A DNA stretch of 64,000 nucleotides from Chitinophaga sp. GbtcB8 (GTDB lineage Bacteria; Bacteroidota; Bacteroidia; Chitinophagales; Chitinophagaceae). Positions 8,926 to 18,477 of the stretch are shown here, in pieces. The notes under the pieces were generated by a model, which had not been told where the DNA came from, made no database searches, and was given only the letters and a program-made list of their open reading frames with translations. How positions within the stretch are numbered: position 1 is the first letter of the stretch; each line of letters starts with the position of its first letter. The stretch lies in NCBI RefSeq assembly GCF_019091455.1, contig NZ_JAGXJN010000002.1, positions 1 to 64,000 of the forward strand. Direction: 5' to 3'. Position numbers and translations under genes: made by a program.

Positions 8926-8954
8926 TTTGCGCCTTAGTGTACATAATGCGCAAA
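8926..8954. promoter_or_regulatory. Dyad TTTGCGC/GCGCAAA
   Basis: Seven-base arms at 8926-8932 and 8948-8954 separated by 15 nt containing TGTACA at the centre. It could be an operator or a small hairpin, about 380 bp upstream of the first exopolysaccharide gene. Confidence 0.3.
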
Positions 8955-9335
8955 GTGAGTAATGATGCACCTTGGTAAAGAGAATGCCCCTTGCTCTAAC
9001 ATTGATATTATATTTAATAGATATTTTAAATTAAAAGATTTATCAGTGATCAATTTCATTAACGAAACTTTTAACTTTAATACGTAGTATTGCAAACAGG
9101 AATACTGGCCCCCAATCCACGTTTACAGGGCATTATGAGAGTTTAGCATGGGGTCCTGGTTATGAAAAAAAGGGATATATACTGTTACAATGTTGGCAAG
9201 CAAAAAAGTTTCGTTAACTAAATCTTGATTATTGAAATACTATTGATATAACATGGGGTATGTCACAATCACTCTATGTATACCAATAAGAAATAGCTAT
9301 GATCAAAATATAGTTCTAACCTCATCTATTTAAAA

Positions 9336-11261
9336 ATGGTAAAAAAGTCTTGGATCACCCCTTCATGGCTTATACTGTTATTGGATCTTATGTACGCAGG
9401 CGCAGCAATGTTATTTGCTTTGCTGTTGAGATTAAACTTTGACCTGGATGCATTCAGGAACTATCCTTTAAAGGATATTTTCAGCATAGTCGTCGGCGTT
9501 ACATTCGTATTCTCTCTGTTGTTACGTACCTACAAGGGCGTAGTGCGTTACACCAGCATAGCAGATATAGGCCGCATCTCCGGTTTAAGCTTCGTGTGTT
9601 CGTTAGTGTATTATAATATAGAGAACATTAAGCTATTAAATGAAGGGGCTATGATCTTCCCCTTGTCTGTGATTGTCATTAACTTCTTTATCAGCATTTT
9701 TACCTGGTTATCTTATCGTTTAATAGTTAAATGGTTCTTCCGGTTCTACTGGCGTGAGCGTAATGAAAATAAGTTCAGGGCTGCCATCTATAACACCAGC
9801 CATTCCGGTGTAATGGTGCGCAAAATGATCAATGAAGATAATAATGCGAACATCCGGGTAGTAGCCTTTCTTGAAAATACCAGCGTGCTTACCGGCAGGC
9901 GGCTGGAAGGGTTACCTATTTATGCAGCCTGCAGCGCCTCTTTACAGAAGCTGGTAACGCAGGAGCGTATTAAGCTGCTTATTATAGCAGATGAGCAGAT
10001 AGAACCGGCATTGCTGAATGAGCTGGTAGACCAGTGCGCGGCGCTGAACATACGTGTGCAAAAGGTATTACCCGTAGATCAGTGGATCAGCGGCGGCTGG
10101 AACAATACGCAATTAAAAGACATCAATATTGAAGACCTGCTGGAACGGTCCGTTATTAATATCCAGAACCAGCAGGTTAGCCGTAGCTTAAAAGGCCGGT
10201 ACGTATTGGTAACCGGCGCTGCAGGCTCTATTGGCAGTGAGCTGGTCCGACAGCTGATCAAGAATACGCCTGCCGCTATTATTATGTGCGATAATGCAGA
10301 ATCAGCCCTGCATGAGCTGGAGCTGGAAGTGGCAGAAACTGCGCCGGAAATACCTGTGGTGCCCTTTATTGGAGATGTATGTGACCGTAACCGCATGCAG
10401 CAGCTGTTTGAAGTGTATGCGCCCACAGTGGTATACCATGCCGCGGCCTACAAACATGTGCCCATGATGGAAAAAAATCCATCCATTGCCGTTACTAACA
10501 ATGTAAGAGGTACGAAAATACTGGCAGAGCTGTCTGTAGAATATGAAGTGGAAAAGTTCATCATGGTATCTACAGACAAAGCAGTGAATCCCACCAACGT
10601 AATGGGCGCCTCTAAAAGAATAGCAGAGATCTTTATACAATCCTACAACCGTTACCTGCACGATACCTTTCAGAAGAATGGTACTTTAGGAACTACACCG
10701 CCTACCCGTTTTATTACCACACGTTCTGGCAATGTGCTGGGATCTAACGGTTCTGTTATTCCGCGCTTTAAAAAGCAGCTGGAAAATGGCGGCCCGCTTA
10801 CGGTTACTCACCCGGAAATAACCCGTTACTTCATGACCATTCCCGAAGCCTGCCAGCTGGTGCTGGAGGCCGGCGCAATGGGAGAGGGCGGGGAGATCTT
10901 TGTTTTTGATATGGGCAAGCCCGTTAAGATTGCCGACCTGGCAGCAAAAATGATCCGGATGAGCGGACGTGAGCCGGATAAAGATATCCAGATCCTTTTC
11001 ACCGGTTTACGCCCCGGCGAAAAGTTGTACGAAGAGCTGTTAAATACAGCAGAAAATACCCGTCCTACCTATCACGATAAAATAATGATAGCCAGCGTGC
11101 GGGAATATGATTTTGTGGAAGTATCGGAGCTGATCAAAGAATTGCTGAATACCGCACATGAACATTATATAACACCTACGGTAACCCTCATGAAAAAGCT
11201 GGTGCCGGAGTTCATAAGCCGCAATTCCACCTTTGAGCAGCTGGACAAAATGAAATTATAA
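9336..11261 (+). CDS. Membrane nucleoside-diphosphate-sugar 4,6-dehydratase (PglF/CapD/FlaA1 family)
   Basis: 641 residues. Four or so membrane helices fill residues 10-125, followed by a CoA-binding-like Rossmann region and a C-terminal extended SDR domain. The NAD motif TGAAGSIG is at 293-300. The triad STDK has T413, D414 and K415, and MGASK (M423, K427) replaces the usual YxxxK, as in PglF and WbpM. The family makes UDP-4-keto-6-deoxy-GlcNAc at the inner membrane. With the PglE-, PglD- and PglC-like genes about 19 kb downstream in the same operon, the predicted path is UDP-GlcNAc to UDP-diacetylbacillosamine. It is the first gene of the operon, 51 bp before the export gene. Confidence 0.9.
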   Translation: MVKKSWITPSWLILLLDLMYAGAAMLFALLLRLNFDLDAFRNYPLKDIFSIVVGVTFVFSLLLRTYKGVVRYTSIADIGRISGLSFVCSLVYYNIENIKLLNEGAMIFPLSVIVINFFISIFTWLSYRLIVKWFFRFYWRERNENKFRAAIYNTSHSGVMVRKMINEDNNANIRVVAFLENTSVLTGRRLEGLPIYAACSASLQKLVTQERIKLLIIADEQIEPALLNELVDQCAALNIRVQKVLPVDQWISGGWNNTQLKDINIEDLLERSVINIQNQQVSRSLKGRYVLVTGAAGSIGSELVRQLIKNTPAAIIMCDNAESALHELELEVAETAPEIPVVPFIGDVCDRNRMQQLFEVYAPTVVYHAAAYKHVPMMEKNPSIAVTNNVRGTKILAELSVEYEVEKFIMVSTDKAVNPTNVMGASKRIAEIFIQSYNRYLHDTFQKNGTLGTTPPTRFITTRSGNVLGSNGSVIPRFKKQLENGGPLTVTHPEITRYFMTIPEACQLVLEAGAMGEGGEIFVFDMGKPVKIADLAAKMIRMSGREPDKDIQILFTGLRPGEKLYEELLNTAENTRPTYHDKIMIASVREYDFVEVSELIKELLNTAHEHYITPTVTLMKKLVPEFISRNSTFEQLDKMKL

Positions 11262-11311
11262 CGTAACAGGTGTAATAACCCACCCATCAATAAGTTAATT
11301 TAAAAAGAGGC

Positions 11312-12145
11312 ATGATTAGACAGGGTAATAGCTTAGGCATGAGCATAAAAATATGGATGCAGCGTTTTATTGGATTAATATTTTGTTTGTATTGTTCATC
11401 CTGTTCAACTCCAAAGAATGTTACTTACTTCCAGGATATGCCGGATACCGCAAAATATAGGACGGTGACCATGGCCACCTTTAATACCCCGGTTATACAG
11501 CCGGATGACATACTACAGGTATCCATACAAACCCTAGACCCTAATGCAACAGCGCTGTTAAACCAGCAGAATACCGCCAACTGGTCTGTGTCGGCAACCA
11601 GCCCCAGTGGCAGCACGGGTGCCGGTGTGGTGGCCGGCTACCTGGTGGATAAGGAGGGGTACGTAATACTACCCCTGATCGGGAAGGTAATGGTAAAAGA
11701 TAAAACCACTGACCAGGTACGGGATGCCGTACGTACCAAAGCCGCTGAATTTTATAAAGACCCGGTAGTGAATGTACGTTTTGCAAACTTTAAGATCACG
11801 GTGCTGGGTGAGGTAACCCGGCCCGCCTCTTATGTAATGCCAAATGAAAAAATAACGCTGCTGGATGCCATTGGCGCTGCCGGAGATCTTACCATCTACG
11901 GCCGGCGTGAAAACGTATTGCTGATAAGGGATAATAATGGCAAAAAGGAGTTCATACGTTTTAATCTCAATAACAGCCAGCTATTTACCTCGCCTTATTA
12001 CTATCTGCAACAGGGCGATGTGGTATACGTAGAGCCCAATAAGTCAAAAATAGCGTCTACAGACATGGCTCAGGTAAAGAGAATATCTATTATGGCAACT
12101 GTATTAACCCTTTTAATAGTAGTTGCATCAAGAGTTAAGTTTTAG
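11312..12145 (+). CDS. Wza-like outer-membrane polysaccharide export lipoprotein
   Basis: 277 residues. A hydrophobic signal (FIGLIFCLYCSSC) ends in a lipobox-like cysteine at about residue 31, giving a lipoprotein. A Poly_export domain (about 55-145, from VIQPDDILQVSIQTLDP) and one SLBB domain (about 165-240, from ITVLGEVTRPASYVM) follow, then a C-terminal hydrophobic helix. It should form the periplasmic/outer-membrane channel for the polymer. The start may be 11312 or the ATG at 11339. It lies 3 bp before the Wzc-like gene. Confidence 0.88.
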   Translation: MIRQGNSLGMSIKIWMQRFIGLIFCLYCSSCSTPKNVTYFQDMPDTAKYRTVTMATFNTPVIQPDDILQVSIQTLDPNATALLNQQNTANWSVSATSPSGSTGAGVVAGYLVDKEGYVILPLIGKVMVKDKTTDQVRDAVRTKAAEFYKDPVVNVRFANFKITVLGEVTRPASYVMPNEKITLLDAIGAAGDLTIYGRRENVLLIRDNNGKKEFIRFNLNNSQLFTSPYYYLQQGDVVYVEPNKSKIASTDMAQVKRISIMATVLTLLIVVASRVKF

Positions 12146-12148
12146 TTT

Positions 12149-14542
12149 ATGAATGAGAAAACACAGGTTAACGGGGTGAATGGCATGGATGCCATATTCC
12201 ATAACGATGATGCACAGGATACGGCTGTTGATTTTAGGAAAACCCTCGACCGGATTATCCGTCATTGGTATTGGTTCCTGTTGTGTAGCATCCTGGGCCT
12301 TTTTCTTTCCTGGTTATACCTTCGATACACAACACCCAGCTATAAAATAAAAGCAAAACTATTGGTGCAGGATGATCAGAAAGGGAGCGATTTGCCCGGA
12401 GAGGAAATACTAAGCCAGCTGCAGATGTTCAACAGTAAAAACAGCGTGGACAATGAAGTGGAGATATTGAAATCCCGCTCGCTGATGGAAAAAGTAGTAA
12501 GGGATATGGAGCTGAATACCACTTACTTTGTAGAAGGCCGGGTAAAAAGGACAGAACAGTTTGTAAAGCTGCCCTTCACTTTTCACTGGCTTGCCCAGAA
12601 AGATACGCTGGATGAAGTAAATTATGTGCTGAAGCCATTAAATGAAAAAGAGTTTGCGCTAAGCTGCAAAGACTTTTCCCGGAAGGCCGCATGGAATGAT
12701 ACTGTGCATCTGCCGGAAGGTATTGTATGGATCAGCCGGAAGGATATTTTTCCATTGCTGAGTAATGAATACCATGTAAAAGTACAGTCAATAGATAATA
12801 CGGTTAGTCAGTATCAGCAGCTGTTGGGTATTGATATTCCCAATAAACAGGTAAGCACCATTGATCTGGGGCTAACAGCCACCATTCCCGCAAAAGGGGA
12901 GAAAGTGCTGAATAAGCTGCTGGATGCCTACCTGCAGGCCAGTGTAGAAGATAAGAACCGGATAGCAGACAGCACTATTTCCTTTATAGATAACCGCCTG
13001 GTAATAGTAAGCGCTGAGCTGGCCGGCGTGGAAAAAGATATTCAGCAGTTCAAACAATCCAACCAGCTGGCTAACCTGGAAGAGCAGTCTAGGGTGTTGG
13101 TAACCACCACCGGCGATCTTTCCAAACAGCTTACCGAACAGCAGGTACGTTTGAGCATAGTAGAAACGCTGGAACAATATATCAGGGATGAACAGAATAA
13201 TAAGCGGGTAGTACCCTCTTCCTTAATAGTCCAGGATCCTACTTTTATAAGCCTGATTGATAAGTATAATTCCCTTCAGTTGGAGCGGGAAAGAGCGCTC
13301 CTGTCTAATACTGAATCCAACCCGTTTGTACAGAATTTAACGCAGCAGCTGAAGGGCCTGCGCACTGATCTGCAGAATAACCTGGCATCACTGAAACAGG
13401 GTATTGAGGCCGGGCTTGCAGGGTTGCAACGTAATGCGAATGTAGTTAGCAGTGAGATCCGCAGTGTACCGGGTAAAGAACGTATTTTCCTGGACTACTC
13501 GCGGCAGCAAACTGTAAAGCAGGAGCTATATTTATTCCTGATGAAAAAACGGGAAGAATCCGCCATCTCCAAATCATCCAATATAGCCATTGCAAGGATC
13601 ATAGACCGTGGGAAAAGCGAACCACTGCCCTTTAAGCCCAAGCGTACATTAACCTATTTGGTGGGACTGATAGCCGGTATCCTCTTATTGTCCGCCTGGC
13701 TGTATTTGCGGGAGCTTTTAAACCGGCGTGTTACTGATAAGGAAGATATTACTAAAAATACTCCCGCACCCATCCTGGCAGAAATAGGACATAATGCAAA
13801 CCATGAAAGGGTAGTGGTGGAAAAAGAATCCCGCAGCCCTATTGCAGAGCAGTTCAGGGCTATGCGCACCAACCTGCAGTTCATACTCTCCGGTAAAAAA
13901 GAGAAGGTGATACTGCTTACCTCCAGCATGAGCGGGGAAGGTAAATCCTTTGTAGCCACCAACCTGGCGGCCGTACTGGCCCTGTCGGGCAAAAGTGTGG
14001 TATTAATGGAAATGGACCTGCGCAAGCCTAAAATATCCCAGATGCTGGGGCTTCCCAACCAGGTAGGGTTCAGCACCTATGCTATTGGAAAGGTATCGCT
14101 GGATGAGCTGATAAAACCTTCCGGTATCCACGACAATTTCTGGTTAATACCTTCCGGGCCCGTTCCGCCTAACCCGGTAGAGCTGTTGCTGCTGGAACGC
14201 ACAGAGCAGCTTTTCGCGGAGCTGAAAGAGCAGTTTGATTATGTGATCATAGATACAGCCCCCATTGGCCTGGTTACCGATGCTCAGATCCTGGGGCGCT
14301 TTGCAGATACAACGCTTTACCTGATCAGGCAGGGCTACACATTTAAACAACAGGTGCAGTTAACAAAGGAACTATATCAACAGCGGAAGCTGCCTAAGAT
14401 CAACTTAGTAGTGAATGACATAAAAGCAAAGGATGGTTACGGATATGGATACGGCTATGGTTATGGATATGGCTACGGTTACGAGGAAACGGGCACTGTA
14501 AATGTATTCACAAGAATAAGGAATACACTGGTACGGAAATAA
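12149..14542 (+). CDS. Wzc-like polysaccharide copolymerase and BY-type tyrosine autokinase
   Basis: 797 residues. The N-terminal Wzz domain has a membrane helix at about 43-63, and long coiled coil segments cover roughly 270-450. A second helix is near 505-525, followed by a C-terminal BY-kinase domain. Walker A is SSMSGEGKS (about 590-600), Walker A' is LMEMDLRKP (about 617-625) and Walker B is VIIDTAP. The tail carries (GY)8, tyrosines at every second residue from 764 to 778, the expected autophosphorylation cluster. It controls chain length and export with the Wza-like protein. The PHP phosphatase gene at the end of the locus is the likely antagonist. Confidence 0.93.
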   Translation: MNEKTQVNGVNGMDAIFHNDDAQDTAVDFRKTLDRIIRHWYWFLLCSILGLFLSWLYLRYTTPSYKIKAKLLVQDDQKGSDLPGEEILSQLQMFNSKNSVDNEVEILKSRSLMEKVVRDMELNTTYFVEGRVKRTEQFVKLPFTFHWLAQKDTLDEVNYVLKPLNEKEFALSCKDFSRKAAWNDTVHLPEGIVWISRKDIFPLLSNEYHVKVQSIDNTVSQYQQLLGIDIPNKQVSTIDLGLTATIPAKGEKVLNKLLDAYLQASVEDKNRIADSTISFIDNRLVIVSAELAGVEKDIQQFKQSNQLANLEEQSRVLVTTTGDLSKQLTEQQVRLSIVETLEQYIRDEQNNKRVVPSSLIVQDPTFISLIDKYNSLQLERERALLSNTESNPFVQNLTQQLKGLRTDLQNNLASLKQGIEAGLAGLQRNANVVSSEIRSVPGKERIFLDYSRQQTVKQELYLFLMKKREESAISKSSNIAIARIIDRGKSEPLPFKPKRTLTYLVGLIAGILLLSAWLYLRELLNRRVTDKEDITKNTPAPILAEIGHNANHERVVVEKESRSPIAEQFRAMRTNLQFILSGKKEKVILLTSSMSGEGKSFVATNLAAVLALSGKSVVLMEMDLRKPKISQMLGLPNQVGFSTYAIGKVSLDELIKPSGIHDNFWLIPSGPVPPNPVELLLLERTEQLFAELKEQFDYVIIDTAPIGLVTDAQILGRFADTTLYLIRQGYTFKQQVQLTKELYQQRKLPKINLVVNDIKAKDGYGYGYGYGYGYGYGYEETGTVNVFTRIRNTLVRK

Positions 14543-14563
14543 CAATAAATACCTCCTTACAAT

Positions 14564-15883
14564 ATGAATAACAACGGGAAATTTAATAAGGTGGAGAACG
14601 CCAGGATAGCCATTATAGGCCTGGGATACGTTGGTCTGCCGCTTGCTTTGGAGTTTGCCAAAAAATATGATACCCTGGGGTTTGATATTAACCAGGACCG
14701 GGTAGAGGAGCTGCAGAAGGGAAAAGACCGCACACAGGAAGCCAGCATAACAGACCTGAAAAAAGTGCTGGCATTAAAACATGAAGGTAAAAAACAGGTA
14801 GGGCTAATGTTGTCTTTTGATAAGAACGATCTTAACCGCTATAATACCTTTATTGTTACAGTGCCTACGCCCATTGATCAGTTCAAGGCGCCCGACCTGC
14901 GGCCCTTATTAAAGGCATCTGAAATGCTGGGCTCCATACTTAAAACCGGTGATATTGTTATTTATGAATCTACCGTATACCCCGGATGTACGGAAGAAGA
15001 ATGCATACCCGTGCTGGAAAAAATATCCGGGTTAAAATTCAATAAGGATTTTTTTGTAGGGTACTCCCCGGAGCGCATTAACCCGGGCGATAAGATCAAT
15101 ACCCTTACGAAAATTAAAAAGGTAACCAGCGGCTCCACGCCGGATATAGCCTGCCGGGTAGACGGCCTGTATGCTTCCGTTATTGAAGCGGGCACGCACA
15201 AGGCATCCAGCATAAAAGTGGCCGAAGCATCCAAAGCCATTGAAAATGCCCAGCGGGATCTGAATATCTCTTTTGTAAATGAGCTGGCGCTGATCTTTGA
15301 CCGTATTGGTATTGATACCAATGATGTAATTGAAGCAGCCGGCACCAAATGGAATTTTCTGAAATACAAACCAGGCCTGGTAGGCGGCCTTTGTATAGGG
15401 GTAGACCCTTATTACCTGGCGCATAAGGCAGAAGCCCTGGGATATAACCCGCAGGTAATACTTTCCGGCAGAAGGGTAAATGACCATGTAGGGCACTTTG
15501 TAGCCAATAAGGTAGTAAAGCTGATGATTGAAAAAGATCATAAAATAAAAGGCTCCAGGGCGCTGATCATGGGCATAACCTTTAAGGAGAATTGCCCGGA
15601 TGTGCGCAATACCAGGGTAGTGGATATCTTTTATGAGCTGAAGCAGTTTGGCCTGCAGGTAGATATTTATGACCCCTGGGCAGATGCTGCTGAGGTAAAA
15701 CATGAATACGGCCTGGATATATTGAGCAAGCTGGATTGCAATACCGTATATGATGCCATTGTAGTAGCTGTGGCGCACAATGAGTTCCTGAATTTTGATT
15801 ATGAAAAGGTGAAACGTAATAACGGGGTAATATTTGATACAAAAGCCTGCCTGGACAGAAGGTTGGTGGATGCAAGGCTTTAA
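14564..15883 (+). CDS. UDP-N-acetylhexosamine 6-dehydrogenase (TviB/WbpA/WecC type)
   Basis: 439 residues, three-domain UDP-glucose/GDP-mannose dehydrogenase family. The NAD motif GLGYVGLPLA starts at residue 19. The signature VTVPTPID, the lysine-containing segment KVAEASKAIENAQRD and the catalytic C277 in GGLCIGVDPYY are all present. It oxidises a UDP-HexNAc at C6 to a uronic acid. With the UDP-GlcNAc 2-epimerase in the same operon the likely product is UDP-ManNAcA, though GlcNAcA or GalNAcA remain possible because TviB-like and WecC-like members are hard to separate by eye. Confidence 0.88.
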   Translation: MNNNGKFNKVENARIAIIGLGYVGLPLALEFAKKYDTLGFDINQDRVEELQKGKDRTQEASITDLKKVLALKHEGKKQVGLMLSFDKNDLNRYNTFIVTVPTPIDQFKAPDLRPLLKASEMLGSILKTGDIVIYESTVYPGCTEEECIPVLEKISGLKFNKDFFVGYSPERINPGDKINTLTKIKKVTSGSTPDIACRVDGLYASVIEAGTHKASSIKVAEASKAIENAQRDLNISFVNELALIFDRIGIDTNDVIEAAGTKWNFLKYKPGLVGGLCIGVDPYYLAHKAEALGYNPQVILSGRRVNDHVGHFVANKVVKLMIEKDHKIKGSRALIMGITFKENCPDVRNTRVVDIFYELKQFGLQVDIYDPWADAAEVKHEYGLDILSKLDCNTVYDAIVVAVAHNEFLNFDYEKVKRNNGVIFDTKACLDRRLVDARL

Positions 15884-15904
15884 ACTAAGTTTAAGGATAG
15901 ATAT

Positions 15905-17470
15905 ATGCATGATATACAAGGCTTACAGGCGCGTATCGTTCCTTTTTTTTCCAGGAAGATACGCACGGTTTTACAGGTGGATTTAAGATCAGGCATTGCA
16001 AAAAAAATATCACAAGGCATTATATGGACCTTTTTTAGCACCATAGTATTTAGAAGCATCGTTTTCTTAACTGCTGTTTGTGTTGCCAGGATACTGAAAA
16101 GGGAAGGCTTTGGAGAGTTTGGAATGGTAAGAGCCACAGTAGATATGTTTGTAGCTTTTGCAGGATTTGGATTAGGCATGACCACCACCAGGTTTGTAGC
16201 AGAATGTAAGCTTACTGATAAGGCCAGAACAGGCCGCATCATTAAGCTGTCGTCTATTGTATCCTGGACGGTTGGTTCCGTTGTAGGGCTTATATTAATG
16301 AGTAGCGCAGATGTGCTGGCTACCCGCTCATTGAACGCGCCAGGTCTTGCAAACGACATCAAATACGGTGCGCTGGCTATTCTTTTTTATTCTGTTAACA
16401 GCGCACAGAACGGAACATTGGCAGGGTTTGAAGCATTTAAGAGCATTGCAAGGATAAATATGATCGCCGGTACAGTAAACTTTCCTATATCCATTGTGCT
16501 TGTCTGGTACTTTGGGATAGAAGGTGCCGTGATAGGCCTTGCTACTAATGCCGTAATAATAGCTATGCTGGGTTTTTTTGAAGTGCGCAAGGTAGCAGCA
16601 AAGTATAATATCAATGTAAACGAAACCGGGGCGTTAAAGGAATACAAGGTGCTTACACATTTCAGTTTGCCTGCCGTATTAAGCAACATGCTTATACTGC
16701 CGGTAACCTGGTTTTGCAATGCCATACTGGTTAAACAGCCAGATGGCTTTAAAGAATTGGGAGTATATAATGCCGGTTTAAGTATTATGCTGATGGTGAA
16801 TGTTGTAAACAGCATGTTGGGGCAAGTATTGATGCCTTATGCAGTAATGAACTTTAAAACAAGAAGCAGGAAATTTGAAATGCTGAATAGCATGATGCCC
16901 TGGGCTATCGGTATATTGATAGCATTGCCTTGCATGTTTATACCGGAAGCGGGTGACGTGCTGTTTGGTAAAAGTTTCTCTGGTAGTGAATTGAGAGCCA
17001 CCATCATGATCATTATGATTAGCACTATTGTCATCTCACACCGGCAGGGAATTATCAGGAATATTGCTGCCGGCAGCTACATGTGGTGGAATATGTTAAA
17101 CAATTCCTTTTGGGGACTGATCGCTTTGCTGGTAATGTATCTTCTTAAAGATGAAGGGGCGGAGGGTAGGGCTGCTGCCTTTGGAATAGCTTATGTGTGC
17201 AGTACCGTGATCTTTATCCCTTTTTACTATAGGAAGAAGATTTGCGACCGGGATTTTATTGCTTCGCCTGAATCAATCGCCATATGGCTGTTGGTTTTAG
17301 CGAGTTTTTTCCTGTTATATTTTAGGTATGCTGAAAATTTAATTGTGCGAATGGGAATGTTGGCAGTGGTATTGACAATGATCCTCCTGCTATTCATCCG
17401 GTATTACAGGAAATATGTTATACAGGCACAGGCAACAGCGATTTTAAATAAACAAGAAGCTCATGAATAA
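15905..17470 (+). CDS. Wzx-type oligosaccharide flippase
   Basis: 521 residues, almost entirely hydrophobic with about 12-14 predicted membrane helices and an N-terminal region typical of polysaccharide flippases (IAKKISQGIIWTFF, REGFGEFGMVRATVD). It should flip the lipid-linked repeat unit across the inner membrane. From here to about 21.8 kb the sequence is visibly more AT-rich than the flanks, as is usual for serotype-like variable genes. It overlaps the next gene by 8 bp. Confidence 0.87.
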   Translation: MHDIQGLQARIVPFFSRKIRTVLQVDLRSGIAKKISQGIIWTFFSTIVFRSIVFLTAVCVARILKREGFGEFGMVRATVDMFVAFAGFGLGMTTTRFVAECKLTDKARTGRIIKLSSIVSWTVGSVVGLILMSSADVLATRSLNAPGLANDIKYGALAILFYSVNSAQNGTLAGFEAFKSIARINMIAGTVNFPISIVLVWYFGIEGAVIGLATNAVIIAMLGFFEVRKVAAKYNINVNETGALKEYKVLTHFSLPAVLSNMLILPVTWFCNAILVKQPDGFKELGVYNAGLSIMLMVNVVNSMLGQVLMPYAVMNFKTRSRKFEMLNSMMPWAIGILIALPCMFIPEAGDVLFGKSFSGSELRATIMIIMISTIVISHRQGIIRNIAAGSYMWWNMLNNSFWGLIALLVMYLLKDEGAEGRAAAFGIAYVCSTVIFIPFYYRKKICDRDFIASPESIAIWLLVLASFFLLYFRYAENLIVRMGMLAVVLTMILLLFIRYYRKYVIQAQATAILNKQEAHE

Positions 17471-18476
17471 CTTTTCATCAACATTATTCAGCCGCACAGT
17501 TTCTCCTGTTTCAAGGAGTGTAGTTGAGAAAAGCAACCCGCTATGGCTCAATCAAAGTTGTATACAGTTGCTCAAATACTGGATGCTTACAATAACATTT
17601 GTGGTATTGCTGATACCAGGGGCCTTAGGGCAAAATGCCGGTAAAGGAAATGGGTTTAGGTTTTACATTTTCCCCGGGTTTTACAGTGCCTCAACCAAAC
17701 AAGATCTGCTGCAGAAGAATTATGATACAGTTAGGGTGATCATGCAGGCATTTATAGATAATGATAAGGATTCAAAGATTAACCCGGATGCGGTTGGCCG
17801 GTTCTGTGATAAGTTTTACCCGGAGGTGAATGCTGGTGGTTTATGTATAGTTGACTGGGAGGCGCAACCCTTTAATGATCTGAGACAGTATGATAAGAAT
17901 GATGATAGGTTCAAAGCCGCTGCCTCAACATATATTGAGCTGGTTAAGCTGATTAAGAAATTGCGGCCTAATATAAAAGTCGGTATTTATGGGCTCCCTT
18001 TTAGATTTTACAATCCAACACAGAGACTGGTTAATTCACAGGACAAATATGAAGAAGTGCTGGCCGCATGTGATGTGATAGCACCTTCTTTATACATTTA
18101 TTATACCGATGAGCAGGTGGGACAGGAAAAGAATCTCCAGTACATTCGTGATAATGCAGAGGAAGCATTGAAATATGGGAAAAAACTGGGCAAGCCCGTG
18201 CTGCCTTTTTTTTGGTATAGAGTGCATCCTGGTAATAAGAAATTTGGAATGCAGCCTATTTCAAAAAACGAAATGCAGGCATACCTGAAGTGTTTAGCGG
18301 CGTACAGCTATCAAGGCGTCAAAATAAGCGGAGTGATCTGGTGGGAAGGTACAGACAAAACTCCCGCAAAGGATAAAAACCAGTTTAGTGCCCAGGATAT
18401 GAGGATAATACCCCAGGTTAACAGGGATAGCGTATTGGTTAATTATACATCACCCTTTAGCAATAACCGTAAATGA
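17463..18476 (+). CDS. Putative exported glycoside hydrolase, GH56 (hyaluronidase)-like
   Basis: 337 residues. The hydrophobic segment MLTITFVVLLIPGALG (residues 41-56) followed by Q suggests a signal peptide or anchor, so the functional start could be the ATG at 17583. The rest reads as a TIM barrel. LCIVDWEAQPFNDL resembles the D-W/F-E catalytic motif of GH56 hyaluronidases, followed by KVGIYGLPF, VIAPSLYIYY, KPVLPFFWYRVHP and VSGVIWW-like strand ends (here KISGVIWWEG). Assignment to GH56 is by motif only. A role in trimming or releasing the polymer is inferred from its place between the flippase and polymerase genes. Confidence 0.55.
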   Translation: MNNFSSTLFSRTVSPVSRSVVEKSNPLWLNQSCIQLLKYWMLTITFVVLLIPGALGQNAGKGNGFRFYIFPGFYSASTKQDLLQKNYDTVRVIMQAFIDNDKDSKINPDAVGRFCDKFYPEVNAGGLCIVDWEAQPFNDLRQYDKNDDRFKAAASTYIELVKLIKKLRPNIKVGIYGLPFRFYNPTQRLVNSQDKYEEVLAACDVIAPSLYIYYTDEQVGQEKNLQYIRDNAEEALKYGKKLGKPVLPFFWYRVHPGNKKFGMQPISKNEMQAYLKCLAAYSYQGVKISGVIWWEGTDKTPAKDKNQFSAQDMRIIPQVNRDSVLVNYTSPFSNNRK

Positions 18477-18477
18477 T

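Larger units (their letters stand above)
8272..9335. other. 1.06-kb AT-rich intergenic region upstream of the exopolysaccharide operon
   Basis: No convincing gene. It separates the regulator (leftward) from the exopolysaccharide operon (rightward), so promoters for both must lie here. It holds three copies of a TGTTATAAC palindrome, a TTTGCGC/GCGCAAA dyad, a small AATAC-GTA-GTATT palindrome near 9079-9091, and a TAACTTTA box at 9072-9079 resembling the Bacteroidota -7 element (TAnnTTTG) with a changed last base. ORFs of 60-70 codons here lack family features. Confidence 0.7.

Noticed and set aside
15032..15919. Long minus-strand ORF (295 codons) opposite the UDP-HexNAc dehydrogenase gene
   Set aside because: Antisense shadow of a clearly conserved gene; its residues show no family pattern.
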